Below, piece by piece: positions 1 to 8,422 of a DNA stretch of 64,000 nucleotides. The DNA comes from Streptomyces sp. HNM0575. Its GTDB lineage: Bacteria; Actinomycetota; Actinomycetes; Streptomycetales; Streptomycetaceae. Under the pieces are notes generated by a model that ran no database searches, was not told the origin of the DNA, and saw only the letters and a list, made by a program, of their open reading frames with translations. Within the stretch, counting starts at the first letter, position 1. The number at the start of each line of letters is the position of its first letter. The translations under genes and the position numbers were made by a program. The DNA lies in assembly GCF_012726265.1 (NCBI RefSeq), contig NZ_JAASAG010000009.1, positions 124,001 to 188,000 on the forward strand. The letters are read 5' to 3'.

Positions 1-261
1 GGCGCCGAAGGTGTTGGTCTCGACACAGTCCACGCCGGCCTCGAAGTACTCGGTGTGGACCGACCGCACGATGTCGGGACGTGTCACGTTGAGGATCTCG
101 TTGCAGCCTTCGAGCTGCTGGAAGTCGTCGAGGGACGGGTCCTGCGCCTGAATCATGGTGCCCATCGCGCCGTCTGCGACGATCACGCGTTCCGTGAGCG
201 CCTTGCGCAGGGCTGCTGCCCGCGGGAAGGCGGAATCGGGCGTACTGCTCGGCGAGGCCAT
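1..261 (-). CDS. metH: Methionine synthase, cobalamin-dependent (N-terminal fragment, cut by window edge)
   Basis: The first 87 residues of B12-dependent methionine synthase, which transfers a methyl group from methyl-tetrahydrofolate to homocysteine in the cytosol. The visible part is the start of the homocysteine-binding barrel: VIVADGAMGTMIQ, then GCNEILNVTRPDIV, then a stretch ending in CVETNTFGA, all characteristic of the family. The ATG at 261 is preceded by GGGAGAAC. The gene runs off the left edge. It diverges from gylR. I saw no cobalamin riboswitch in the upstream gap, though I could only check by eye. Confidence 0.93.
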   Translation of the reverse strand, partial: MASPSSTPDSAFPRAAALRKALTERVIVADGAMGTMIQAQDPSLDDFQQLEGCNEILNVTRPDIVRSVHTEYFEAGVDCVETNTFGA

Positions 262-519
262 GAAGGGTTCTCCCTAAGGTGCGACGGCTGTCGGCTATGC
301 GCGGTCCCGTCACTCCGCTGAGGACGGCGCACCTGATCAGGGTATCGGGCGAGCACAAGAGCGCAGCCGGGCGTTCCGCCCTGCGGACGGTACGGGTGCC
401 GTCGAAAGCCAACGAGCCTGATGGAGAGGCACGTATCCGCACACAGGGCCGCGTGGTGGGCGGAAAGGGGCGGGACGAGTGCGGGCGGGCGGCGCTGGTG
501 GCGTCCGCTCCGCGGGCCC

Positions 520-558
520 GGTTCACGGGGGCGGTTCGCGGGGGCGGTTCGCGGGGGC
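520..558. repeat. Three tandem 13-bp repeats
   Basis: Units 520-532, 533-545 and 546-558 read GGTTCACGGGGGC, GGTTCGCGGGGGC and GGTTCGCGGGGGC, so they differ at one base. They lie between metH and gylR, about 80 bp upstream of the palindrome. Function unknown. Confidence 0.85.
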
Positions 559-639
559 GCCCGCCCCGGCGTGGCCGAAAAGCGATGCGCTCGCTCTTGC
601 GTGGGACCGGGCTACCGTCCGCCGACATCTAGCGATACC

Positions 640-656
640 GTTCGGCATTGTCGAAC
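640..656. promoter_or_regulatory. Candidate GylR operator upstream of gylR
   Basis: GTTCGGCATTGTCGAAC is an inverted repeat with 5-bp arms (GTTCG/CGAAC) and a 7-bp centre. It ends 44 bp before the gylR start. The same sequence, with one change in the left arm, lies upstream of glpF. Two copies, one before each unit of a known autoregulated system, point to GylR binding; this is inferred from position. Confidence 0.7.
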
Positions 657-700
657 CCGATTCAGGACAGCCCGTAGCAAGCAGGTCAGGGAGGTGCCCC

Positions 701-1567
701 GTGGCCCGGACCATCCAGTCGCTGGAGCGCGCGGCAGCCCTGCTGCGGCTCCTGGCGGGCGGCGAACGCAGACTCGGCCTGTCCGACATCGCGTCGTCGA
801 TGGACCTCCCCAAGGGCACCGCGCACGGTCTGCTGCGCACGCTCCAGCAGGAAGGGTTCGTGGAGCAGGACGGCGGCACGGGCAAGTACCAACTGGGCGC
901 CGAGCTGCTCCGGTTGGGCACGAGCTATCTGGACGTCCACGAGCTGCGTTCGAGGGCGCTGGTCTGGGCGGACGACCTGGCGCGCTCCAGCGGCGAGAGC
1001 GTCTACCTGGGCGTGCTGCACCAGCAGGGCGTGCTGATCGTCCACCACGTCTTCCGGCCGGACAACAGCCGGCAGGTGCTGGAGGTCGGCGCGATGCAGC
1101 CGCTGCACAGCACCGCGCTGGGCAAGGTGCTGTCCGCCTTCGACCCGGTGGCGCACAGCGAGGCCGTGGACGGCGAGCGCCGGCGCTTCACGGAGCGCAC
1201 GGTCACCGCGCTCGGCGACTTCGAGGACGTACTGGAGCTGACACGGGCGCGCGGCTGGGCCGCCGACGTGGAGGAGACCTGGGAGGGGCTGGCCTCCATC
1301 GCGGCGCCCATCCGCGACCGCCGCCGCATGCCGGTGGGAGCGGTCGGGGTCACGGGCGCGGTGGAGCGGGTCTGCGAGGACGTCGCCGCGGGCACGGGCG
1401 TCGTGGGCACGGCAGCCGTCGGTACGGCCTCTCCCGCGGCGGGTGCGGCCGGTGCCGGCGGGGCGGTCGGCCCCGCGGTCGAGGTGGAGCTGCGCCCCAC
1501 GCTGGTCGCGGCCGTACGGGACTGCGCACGCGCGGTCTCGCGCGATCTGGGCGCCCGGAGATTCTGA
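701..1567 (+). CDS. gylR: GylR, IclR-family glycerol operon regulator
   Basis: Transcription factor of the IclR family, next to and upstream of the glycerol genes as in other Streptomyces, where GylR represses gyl until glycerol-3-phosphate accumulates. The N-terminal winged helix begins MARTIQSLERAAALLRLL and includes DIASSMDLPKGTAHGLLRTL; the ligand-binding domain follows from about residue 75. The GTG at 701 follows GGGAGG. It is 288 residues, about 30 more than I expect for GylR. The excess is an Ala/Gly/Val-rich insert (roughly residues 230-265) between the conserved GVTGAVERV region and the last helix. This is probably a hypervariable linker, but it interrupts the effector domain. Confidence 0.93.
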   Translation: MARTIQSLERAAALLRLLAGGERRLGLSDIASSMDLPKGTAHGLLRTLQQEGFVEQDGGTGKYQLGAELLRLGTSYLDVHELRSRALVWADDLARSSGESVYLGVLHQQGVLIVHHVFRPDNSRQVLEVGAMQPLHSTALGKVLSAFDPVAHSEAVDGERRRFTERTVTALGDFEDVLELTRARGWAADVEETWEGLASIAAPIRDRRRMPVGAVGVTGAVERVCEDVAAGTGVVGTAAVGTASPAAGAAGAGGAVGPAVEVELRPTLVAAVRDCARAVSRDLGARRF

Positions 1568-1742
1568 GAACTTCCGTTCTCCGCAAGGTCGCGGGGCGGT
1601 CGGCAGCGGTGCGGTGAGGCTCGTCGCGGCCCCGCCGCCGAGTGCTGCCCGGAGATGATCTCGCCTGCGTACAGGGACTGCCGGAGTCCTGGGTCACACC
1701 CCTTGACGAGACCACCACCAGGGGCAAAACTGCCCCATCGGC

Positions 1743-1759
1743 GGTCGGCATTGTCGAAC
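1743..1759. promoter_or_regulatory. Candidate GylR operator upstream of glpF
   Basis: GGTCGGCATTGTCGAAC shares 15 consecutive bases with the site upstream of gylR. It ends 53 bp before the glpF start and probably controls glpF-glpK-glpD. Confidence 0.7.
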
Positions 1760-1812
1760 ACCGGACGGAACCGGCCCGCCCTCCCCATCTGGACAAGACA
1801 AAGGAGTCGCGG

Positions 1813-2565
1813 GTGTCCAGCTCCGACATCTTCTTCAGCGAGACCACAGGTACCGCTCTACTGACCCTGCTCGGCGGCGGCGTCTGCGCCGCCGTGACCT
1901 TCAAGCGCTCCAAGGCGTTCAACGCCGGATGGGTCGCCATCGCCTTCGGCTGGGGCTTCGCGGTCCTCAGCGGCGGCTACGTCGCCCAGATATCCGGCGC
2001 CCACCTCAACCCGGCGGTCACGCTGGCCCTCGCCATCCAGGGCACCACCCCGTGGGCCGACGTCCCGGTCTACGTCGTGTCCGAACTGCTCGGCGCGATG
2101 ATCGGCGCCGTGCTGGTGTGGCTCGCCTACTACGGCCAGTTCCACGCGGCGCTCGAAGAGCCCGAGATGGCCGAGCGCCGCGGTGAGAACCCGGGGCCCG
2201 TGCACGGCGTCTTCTTCACCTCGCCCGAGATCCGCAACACCGTCCAGAACCTCGTCACCGAGATCATCGCGACCTTCGTGCTCGTCATCGCGATCCTCAA
2301 CCTGGGCCTGACCAAGGGCGTCGGCGTCTCCGGCACGGGGGTGCTGATAGTGGCGCTCGTCGTCGTCGGCATCGGCCTGTCGCTCGGTGGCCCGACGGGG
2401 TACGCCATCAACCCGGTCCGCGACCTCGGCCCCCGCATCGTGCACGCCCTGCTGCCACTGCCCAACAAGGGCGGCTCCGGCTGGGCCTACTCGTGGATTC
2501 CCGTCGTGGGCCCGCTGATCGGCTCCGCGATAGCCGCCGGTCTCCACCAGGTCGCGTTCGCCTGA
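1813..2565 (+). CDS. glpF: Glycerol uptake facilitator (aquaglyceroporin)
   Basis: Membrane channel of the MIP family that lets glycerol diffuse into the cell, where GlpK traps it. At 250 residues it has the usual length. Both half-helix boxes are visible: HLNPAVTLALAI in the first half and INPVRDLGPRI in the second, where the Asp-Arg after the second box marks a glycerol rather than a water channel. The second box reads NPV rather than NPA, which I recall as common in actinobacterial GlpF. I place the start at the GTG at 1813, six bases after AAGGAG; frames further upstream cross the promoter. It is the first gene of the glp transcription unit. Confidence 0.92.
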   Translation: MSSSDIFFSETTGTALLTLLGGGVCAAVTFKRSKAFNAGWVAIAFGWGFAVLSGGYVAQISGAHLNPAVTLALAIQGTTPWADVPVYVVSELLGAMIGAVLVWLAYYGQFHAALEEPEMAERRGENPGPVHGVFFTSPEIRNTVQNLVTEIIATFVLVIAILNLGLTKGVGVSGTGVLIVALVVVGIGLSLGGPTGYAINPVRDLGPRIVHALLPLPNKGGSGWAYSWIPVVGPLIGSAIAAGLHQVAFA

Positions 2566-2695
2566 GCGCCACTGCGCCGCCGGAGCCGGGATCCCCGCCC
2601 CGGCGGCGTACGAGCACAGGCCCACAAGCCCGGACGGACGGCCCGGGCCTCGCGGCCGAGAGCCCCTTCCCGACGAACCACTTGGAGCAGGACAC

Positions 2696-4246
2696 ATGAG
2701 CGAGACAGAGAACCAGTCCGCGGGCGCTTCCACGCACGGCCAGGGCCCCTTCATCGCCGCGATCGACCAGGGCACGACCTCCAGCCGCTGCATCGTCTTC
2801 GACAAGGACGGCCGGATCGTCGCCGTCGACCAGAAGGAGCACGAGCAGATCTTCCCGAAGCCGGGCTGGGTGGAGCACGACGCCGCCGAGATCTGGACCA
2901 ACGTGCAGCAGGTGGTCATAGGCGCCCTCGACAAGGCGGGCATAACCAAGGCCGACGTGAAGGCCCTCGGCATCACCAACCAGCGCGAGACGACGCTGCT
3001 CTGGGACAAGGCCACCGGCGAGCCCGTGCACAACGCGCTGGTCTGGCAGGACACCCGCACCGACACCCTCTGCCGCGAACTCGGCCGCAACGTCGGCCAG
3101 GACCGCTTCCGCCGCGAGACCGGTCTGCCGCTGGCCTCCTACTTCGCGGGCCCGAAGATCCGCTGGCTGCTCGACAACGTCGACGGCCTGCGCGAGCGCG
3201 CCGAGCGCGGCGAACTGCTCTTCGGGACGATGGACTCCTGGGTCATCTGGAACCTCACCGGCGGCCCCGACGGCGGCCGTCACGTCACCGACGTGACCAA
3301 CGCCTCCCGCACCATGCTGATGAACCTGCACAGCATGAGCTGGGACGAGAAGATCTGTCAGTCCATGGGCGTTCCCATGTCGCTGCTGCCGGAGATCCGC
3401 TCCTCCGCCGAGGTGTACGGAGAGGCCACGGGCGCCCTCGCCGGCGTGCCCGTCGCCTCCGCGCTGGGCGACCAGCAGGCCGCGCTCTTCGGACAGACCT
3501 GCTACGCCGAGGGCGAGGCGAAGTCCACCTACGGCACAGGCACGTTCCTGCTGCTCAACACCGGCCACGAGGCGGTCAACTCCTACAACGGACTGCTCAC
3601 GACGGTCGGTTACCAGATCGGCGACGAACGCCCCGTCTACGCGCTGGAGGGTGCGATCGCCGTCACCGGTTCGCTGGTGCAGTGGATGCGCGACCAGATG
3701 GGCCTGATCAGCACGGCCGCGGAGATCGAGACCCTCGCCAGCTCCGTCGACGACAACGGCGGCGCCTACTTCGTGCCGGCCTTCTCCGGCCTCTTCGCCC
3801 CGTACTGGCGCGACGACGCCCGCGGTGTGATCGCCGGCCTCACCCGGTACGTGACGAAGGCCCACCTCGCCCGTGCCGTGCTGGAGGCGACCGCCTGGCA
3901 GACGCGAGAGATCGTCGACGCGATGAACAAGGACTCCGGCGTGGAGCTGACCGCGCTGAAGGTCGACGGCGGCATGACGTCCAACAACCTGCTGATGCAG
4001 ACGATGTCGGACTTCCTCGACGCACCGGTCGTCCGGCCGATGGTCGCGGAGACCACCTGCCTCGGCGCGGCATACGCGGCAGGGCTCGCCGTCGGATTCT
4101 GGTCCGACACCGACGAGCTGCGCGCCAACTGGAAGCGGGCGGCGGAGTGGACGCCCCACATGGACGCGGCCGATCGCGACCGCGAGTACAAGAACTGGCT
4201 CAAGGCCGTACAGCGGACCATGGGCTGGATCGAAGAGGAGAACTGA
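2696..4246 (+). CDS. glpK: Glycerol kinase
   Basis: Phosphorylates glycerol with ATP to sn-glycerol-3-phosphate, committing it to metabolism. A FGGY-family sugar kinase of 516 residues, normal length. The N-terminal ATPase loop AAIDQGTTSSRCIVFD, the substrate segment QDTRTD, the conserved ALGDQQAALFGQ and the C-terminal DGGMTSNNLLMQ are all present. It lies 130 bp downstream of glpF and five bases before glpD. The ATG at 2696 has a GGAG site eight bases upstream. Its product is both the substrate of GlpD and the likely GylR effector. Confidence 0.96.
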   Translation: MSETENQSAGASTHGQGPFIAAIDQGTTSSRCIVFDKDGRIVAVDQKEHEQIFPKPGWVEHDAAEIWTNVQQVVIGALDKAGITKADVKALGITNQRETTLLWDKATGEPVHNALVWQDTRTDTLCRELGRNVGQDRFRRETGLPLASYFAGPKIRWLLDNVDGLRERAERGELLFGTMDSWVIWNLTGGPDGGRHVTDVTNASRTMLMNLHSMSWDEKICQSMGVPMSLLPEIRSSAEVYGEATGALAGVPVASALGDQQAALFGQTCYAEGEAKSTYGTGTFLLLNTGHEAVNSYNGLLTTVGYQIGDERPVYALEGAIAVTGSLVQWMRDQMGLISTAAEIETLASSVDDNGGAYFVPAFSGLFAPYWRDDARGVIAGLTRYVTKAHLARAVLEATAWQTREIVDAMNKDSGVELTALKVDGGMTSNNLLMQTMSDFLDAPVVRPMVAETTCLGAAYAAGLAVGFWSDTDELRANWKRAAEWTPHMDAADRDREYKNWLKAVQRTMGWIEEEN

Positions 4247-4251
4247 ACGAC

Positions 4252-5868
4252 ATGAACACCCTGCAGAGCGTCCCCACCCTCGGGACGCACCCGGCTGCCG
4301 GCGGCAACCCGAGCCGCGCCGAGACCAGGGAGCTGCTCGCGGGAGCGACGTACGACCTGCTCGTGATCGGCGGCGGCATCCTCGGGACCTCGGTGGCATG
4401 GCACGCCGCGCAGTCGGGACTGCGGGTGGCGATGGTGGACGCCGGCGACTTCGCCGGCGCCACCTCATCCGCCTCCTCCAAGCTGGTGCACGGCGGTCTG
4501 CGCTACCTCCAGACCGGCGCGGTGAAGCTGGTGGCGGAGAACCACCACGAGCGGCGGGTGCTGGCCAAGGACGTGGCCCCGCACCTGGTCAACCCGCTCA
4601 AGTTCTATCTGCCCGTCTACAAGGGCGGACCGCACGGCGCCGCGAAGCTGGGCGCCGGCGTCTTCGCCTACAGCGCGCTCTCGGCGTTCGGCGACGGCGT
4701 CGGGCGCGTGGTCTCGCCCTCGCGCGCGGCGGCGGACAACCCCGGCCTGCGTACGGAGAACCTCAAGGCCGTCGCGGTCTACGGCGACCACCAGATGAAC
4801 GACTCGCGCATGGCCGTGATGACCGTGCGCGCGGCCGTCGACTCCGGCGCGGTCGTCCTCAACCACGCCGAGGTGACGGGCCTGCGCCGTACCGTCGGCC
4901 GCGTGACGGGGGCGGAACTGCGCGACCGCACCGACGGCAGCGAGTTCGGCGTCGACGCTCGTCTCGTACTCAACGCGACCGGTCCCTGGGTGGACCACCT
5001 GCGCAGGATGGAGGACAAGGGGGCCGCGCCCAGCGTCCGGCTGTCCAAGGGCGCCCACCTCGTGCTGCGGCGCAAGGCGCCCTGGCGGGCGGCGATGGCG
5101 ACGCCGATCGACAAGTACCGCATCACCTTCGCGCTCCCGTGGGAGGACCAGCTGCTGCTGGGCACCACCGACGAGGCGTACGAGGGCGACCCCGCCGACG
5201 TGCGCGCCACCGAGGCCGACATCCGGCAGATCCTCGACGAGGCCGCCTTCTCCGTACGGGACGAGCACCTCGACCGGGACCTGATCAGCTACGCCTTCGC
5301 GGGGCTGCGGGTGCTGCCGGGCGGTCCCGGCGGTGTGACGGCGGCCAGGCGGGAGACGGTGGTCAGCGAGGGCATCGGCGGAATGCTCTCGGTCGCGGGC
5401 GGCAAGTGGACGACGTACCGGCACATCGGCCGCGCCGTGATGGACAAGCTGGCCAAGCTGCCGGGCGGTTCGATCGCGCAGGACATGGAGCCCGTACGGG
5501 AGTTGGTGCGCCGCACCCCGCTGCCCGGCATCTCCAATCCGAACGCGGTGGCGCACCGGCTGCTCGTCGACCGCGAGCGCGAACCGGGCCCGCGCATGGA
5601 CCCGATGACGGCGCGCCATCTCGCCACGCACTACGGCTCGCTCTCCTTCGACATCGCGCGGCTGGTCAACGAGGACCCGTCGCTGGGCGAACGGATCCAC
5701 CCGGACGGGCCGGAGATCTGGGCGCAGGTCGTACACGCCCGCGATCACGAGTGGGCGGAGACCGCGGACGACGTGCTGCGGCGGCGCACCACGCTCACGA
5801 TCCGCGGTCTGGACACCGACGATGTGCGGGAGCGGGTCGGGAGGCTGCTGGCGGAACGCAGGAGCTGA
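4252..5868 (+). CDS. glpD: Aerobic glycerol-3-phosphate dehydrogenase
   Basis: FAD enzyme at the inner face of the membrane that oxidises glycerol-3-phosphate to dihydroxyacetone phosphate and passes electrons to quinone. The Rossmann FAD loop YDLLVIGGGILGTSVA is at about residues 37-52, followed by SSKLVHGGLRYLQTG, typical of GlpD. Near the end of the catalytic domain is SVAGGKWTTYRHIG. The C-terminal DAO_C domain fills roughly residues 400-525. Length is 538 residues. It starts five bases after the glpK stop and is last in the unit; a strong hairpin follows at 5961. Confidence 0.95.
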   Translation: MNTLQSVPTLGTHPAAGGNPSRAETRELLAGATYDLLVIGGGILGTSVAWHAAQSGLRVAMVDAGDFAGATSSASSKLVHGGLRYLQTGAVKLVAENHHERRVLAKDVAPHLVNPLKFYLPVYKGGPHGAAKLGAGVFAYSALSAFGDGVGRVVSPSRAAADNPGLRTENLKAVAVYGDHQMNDSRMAVMTVRAAVDSGAVVLNHAEVTGLRRTVGRVTGAELRDRTDGSEFGVDARLVLNATGPWVDHLRRMEDKGAAPSVRLSKGAHLVLRRKAPWRAAMATPIDKYRITFALPWEDQLLLGTTDEAYEGDPADVRATEADIRQILDEAAFSVRDEHLDRDLISYAFAGLRVLPGGPGGVTAARRETVVSEGIGGMLSVAGGKWTTYRHIGRAVMDKLAKLPGGSIAQDMEPVRELVRRTPLPGISNPNAVAHRLLVDREREPGPRMDPMTARHLATHYGSLSFDIARLVNEDPSLGERIHPDGPEIWAQVVHARDHEWAETADDVLRRRTTLTIRGLDTDDVRERVGRLLAERRS

Positions 5869-5960
5869 CCTGCCGGGAGCGCGCCGGGGTCCGGCCGCTT
5901 CCAGGGAGGCCAGAAGGGGCCCCGAGGCGGGGCAGAACGGGGGTCCCGGGGGGGAGATGC

Positions 5961-5993
5961 GCCCCGTGCGGCCGTGACGGGACCGCACGGGGC
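5961..5993 (+). terminator. Hairpin after glpD
   Basis: A perfect 11-bp stem (5961-5971 with 5983-5993) around an 11-base loop, 92 bp after the glpD stop and with no T tract. Such hairpins commonly end transcription in Streptomyces. It may also serve the convergent glucosidase gene. Confidence 0.7.
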
Positions 5994-6197
5994 ACGCAGG
6001 CGGGCGGGCCGGCGCCGGAGCGCGGGCCCGCCCGTTGTGCGGTGTCTTGCGTCGTGGGGTGCGGTGCGTCGAGGTGTGCCGTGCGTTGCGTTGCGGTCCG
6101 AGAGTGCCGGACCCGTCCGCTTCACGCATCGCGGCGGGTTCAACTCCGCTTCTCCGAAGGTCCGGGACGGACGGGTCCAGGCAGAGGGGCCCAGGAC

Positions 6198-7967
6198 TTA
6201 GGAACCCGGTGCCGAAGGGTCGAGCCAGACCGCGGTGTCGGGCGGCAGCGTGCCCTCACCGGGCCGCATCCCCGCCGCATCGCTCGCCAGCAGCGGCACC
6301 GCACCGGAAGGCAGCGGCACGGGACGGTCCGAGAGATTGACGCGGCATTCGAGCAACGAGCCCCTGCGGAAGGCCAGTTCGCCCTCCGCGGAGTCCAGCC
6401 ACTCCAGTACGCCCCCGTCGATTCCGCCCGCGCCGTCCGCCGCGCCGCCGGAACCCCCAGAGCCCCGGAAGCCGCGGCGCAGCCTCAGCGCCGTCCGGTA
6501 CAGCTCCAGGAAGGAACCCTCCACTCCGCTCTGCGCCTCCGCGGAGTGCGCACCCCAACCCTCGGGCTGCGGCAGCCAGCTCCCTCCGGGGCCGAAGCCG
6601 TACGAAGGGCCGTCCTGCCGCCACGGCATCGGTACGCGGCAGCCGTCGCGACCCTTCTGCGTACGCCCGGTGCGCTCCCACATCGGGTCGCGCAGGGCGT
6701 CGGAGGGCAGGTCCGCGACCTCCGGGAGGCCCAACTCCTCGCCCTGGTACAGATACGCGGTGCCCGGCAGCGCCAGCGTGAGCAGTGCGGCGGCACGCGC
6801 CCTGCGCCGCCCGCGCTCGTGGTCGGCCGCGGGCTCGCGACCGTCGGAGGCCAGCCACTCGGCGAAGTCGGTGCCCTCCGGGAGCCCGTACCGGGTGGCG
6901 TGCCGTACGACGTCGTGGTTGGAGAGCACCCAGGTCGGCAGGGTGCCCACGGAGCGCGCCCCGTCGAGCGAGGTGCCGATGACGCGGCGGAACGACGCGG
7001 CGTCCCAAGGGCAGCGCAGATGGGCGAAGTTGAAGGCCTGGTGCAGCTCGTCGGGCCGGGTGTACAGCGGCAGCCGGGCGGCGCTCACTCCCGCTTCGGC
7101 GACGGCGACGCGGGCGGGCTCGTACGAGTCGAGGATCTTCCGCCAGGAACGGTATGTCTCGTGCACCTCGTCGCGGTCCCAGAAGGGGTGGTCGTCGCCC
7201 TCGGGCGGCGAGTCGAGGGGTGCGGCGTCGGCGCCGCGGGTGTCGCGCAGCGGCGGCAGCAGGTCCTTGCGCAGGCCGTGGGCGACGTCGACGCGGAAGC
7301 CGTCGACGCCGAGGTCGAGCCAGAAGCGCAGGGTGCGTTCGAACTCGGCGGCGACCTCGGGGTTCTCCCAGTTCAGATCGGGCTGCTCGGCGGCGAATAT
7401 GTGCATGTACCACTGCCCGTCCGGGGTGCGGGTCCAGGCGGAGCCGCCGAACTTCGACTGCCAGTCCGAGGGCGGTTCGCTCCCGCCCGTGCCACCCCTG
7501 CCGCCCCCTGAACCCGACCGCCCGGGAGACGCCTCACGGCCGTCGAGGAAGTGGAAGCGGTCGCGGGCCGCCGAACCGGGAGGCGACGCCAGCGCCTCCA
7601 CGAACCAAGGGTGCCGGTCCGAGCAGTGGTTGGGGACGATGTCGACGATGACCTTCAGGCCGAGTCCGTGGGCGCGTGCGAGCAGGTCCCGGAAGTCGTC
7701 GAGGGTGCCGTGACGAGGGTCGACGTCCCGGTAGTCGGAGACGTCGTAGCCGCCGTCGGCCCAGGGCGAGGGGTAGAAGGGCGTCAGCCAGATCGCGTCG
7801 GCGCCGAGATCCGCCAGGTGCCCGAGGCGGTCGGCGACGCCACGAAGGTCGCCCGTTCCGTCGCCGTCGGAGTCGGCGAAGCTGGGCACGTAGACCTGGT
7901 AGACGACGGCCTCGCGCCACCAGTCGTCGTCGGCTTCCGCGGGCTGATGGGACGTGCTGGATGTCAC
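6198..7967 (-). CDS. GH13 alpha-glucosidase (alpha-amylase family)
   Basis: Cytosolic retaining glycosidase acting on alpha-1,4 or alpha-1,6 glucosidic bonds of short oligosaccharides. The four GH13 regions are present in order: DIVPNH, GFRVDVAHG with the nucleophile Asp, VAVAEAG with the acid Glu, and LSNHDVVRH. Near the start is the oligo-1,6-glucosidase-type YQVYVPSFADSDGDGTGDL. There is no signal peptide. The GTG at 7967 follows AGAGGAC and gives 589 residues; a longer frame upstream runs through a DNA tandem repeat and is unlikely to be coding. Substrate specificity cannot be read from the sequence. I do not recall this gene between glpD and parJ in S. coelicolor. Confidence 0.9.
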   Translation of the reverse strand: MTSSTSHQPAEADDDWWREAVVYQVYVPSFADSDGDGTGDLRGVADRLGHLADLGADAIWLTPFYPSPWADGGYDVSDYRDVDPRHGTLDDFRDLLARAHGLGLKVIVDIVPNHCSDRHPWFVEALASPPGSAARDRFHFLDGREASPGRSGSGGGRGGTGGSEPPSDWQSKFGGSAWTRTPDGQWYMHIFAAEQPDLNWENPEVAAEFERTLRFWLDLGVDGFRVDVAHGLRKDLLPPLRDTRGADAAPLDSPPEGDDHPFWDRDEVHETYRSWRKILDSYEPARVAVAEAGVSAARLPLYTRPDELHQAFNFAHLRCPWDAASFRRVIGTSLDGARSVGTLPTWVLSNHDVVRHATRYGLPEGTDFAEWLASDGREPAADHERGRRRARAAALLTLALPGTAYLYQGEELGLPEVADLPSDALRDPMWERTGRTQKGRDGCRVPMPWRQDGPSYGFGPGGSWLPQPEGWGAHSAEAQSGVEGSFLELYRTALRLRRGFRGSGGSGGAADGAGGIDGGVLEWLDSAEGELAFRRGSLLECRVNLSDRPVPLPSGAVPLLASDAAGMRPGEGTLPPDTAVWLDPSAPGS

Positions 7968-8006
7968 GGTGTCCTCTCTGAAGTGGCGCGTGCGGCGGGC
8001 CTGTTC

Positions 8007-8056
8007 CGCGGACTCCACGGACTCCGCGGACTCCGCGGACTCCGCGGACTCCGCGG
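8007..8056. repeat. Nonanucleotide tandem array
   Basis: About five and a half copies of CGGACTCCG, slightly degenerate at the left end. The array starts about 40 bp upstream of the glucosidase start. Because the unit is a multiple of three it stays open as a spurious Glu-Ser-Ala frame on the minus strand. Confidence 0.85.
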
Positions 8057-8125
8057 ACTCCCGCGGGCCCGGTGATCTCCGCGCACGCCGGATTCGTACG
8101 CGGCCTGATGCGGGCCGGCGCCGAC

Positions 8126-8161
8126 GGGCACTGTACGGCGACCGAGGGGCACTGTACGGCG
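8126..8161. repeat. Paired 15-bp direct repeats, 21 bp apart
   Basis: GGGCACTGTACGGCG occurs at 8126-8140 and again, identically, at 8147-8161. The 21-bp register places both on the same face of the helix, as expected for tandem binding of a regulator. The site lies 160-195 bp upstream of the glucosidase start and 262-297 bp upstream of parJ. Confidence 0.7.
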
Positions 8162-8422
8162 GGGCCGCGACGCCACGGGAGCCGCTGCCCGGTTGTCGCA
8201 ACAGAGCCTCGTCACCCGGGACCGCGCAGGTCAAGATGCGGGGCGGCGCCGGGAACGGGCGTACGTCCGCCGGTTCCTGCACGCCGTCGGGAGCCCCTGC
8301 GCGCGGGTGCCGCCAGGGCTGCGGCATGCGCGCCGTCACGCCGTAGGCTGGTTGCCGCACGGAATGGAACGGCAGCCGGGTGCACGTCGAGGCACGGCCA
8401 CCCGGCCGGAAGGAGGCGCTGG

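Larger units (their letters stand above)
262..700. other. metH-gylR divergent intergenic region
   Basis: A 439-bp gap carrying both divergent promoters. It holds three tandem 13-bp units (520-558) and a palindrome (640-656) repeated upstream of glpF. I see no gene in it; the open frames here are typical high-GC shadows without a ribosome site. Confidence 0.7.
7968..8422. other. Glucosidase-parJ divergent intergenic region
   Basis: A 455-bp gap with promoters for both flanking genes. It contains a 9-bp tandem array (8007-8056) and two 15-bp direct repeats 21 bp apart (8126-8161). I see no gene in it. Confidence 0.6.

Noticed and set aside
262..700. Cobalamin riboswitch upstream of metH
   Set aside because: I found no recognisable B12-box sequence in the gap on the minus strand.
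2408..4468. A 686-codon minus-strand open frame opposite glpK
   Set aside because: No family-like sequence; glpK on the plus strand is complete and conserved.
4398..7511. A 1,037-codon open frame on the plus strand across glpD and the glucosidase gene
   Set aside because: It is a high-GC shadow: the glpD frame and the minus-strand GH13 frame both have strong family motifs over the same DNA, while this frame has only Arg/Gly/Ala-rich sequence.
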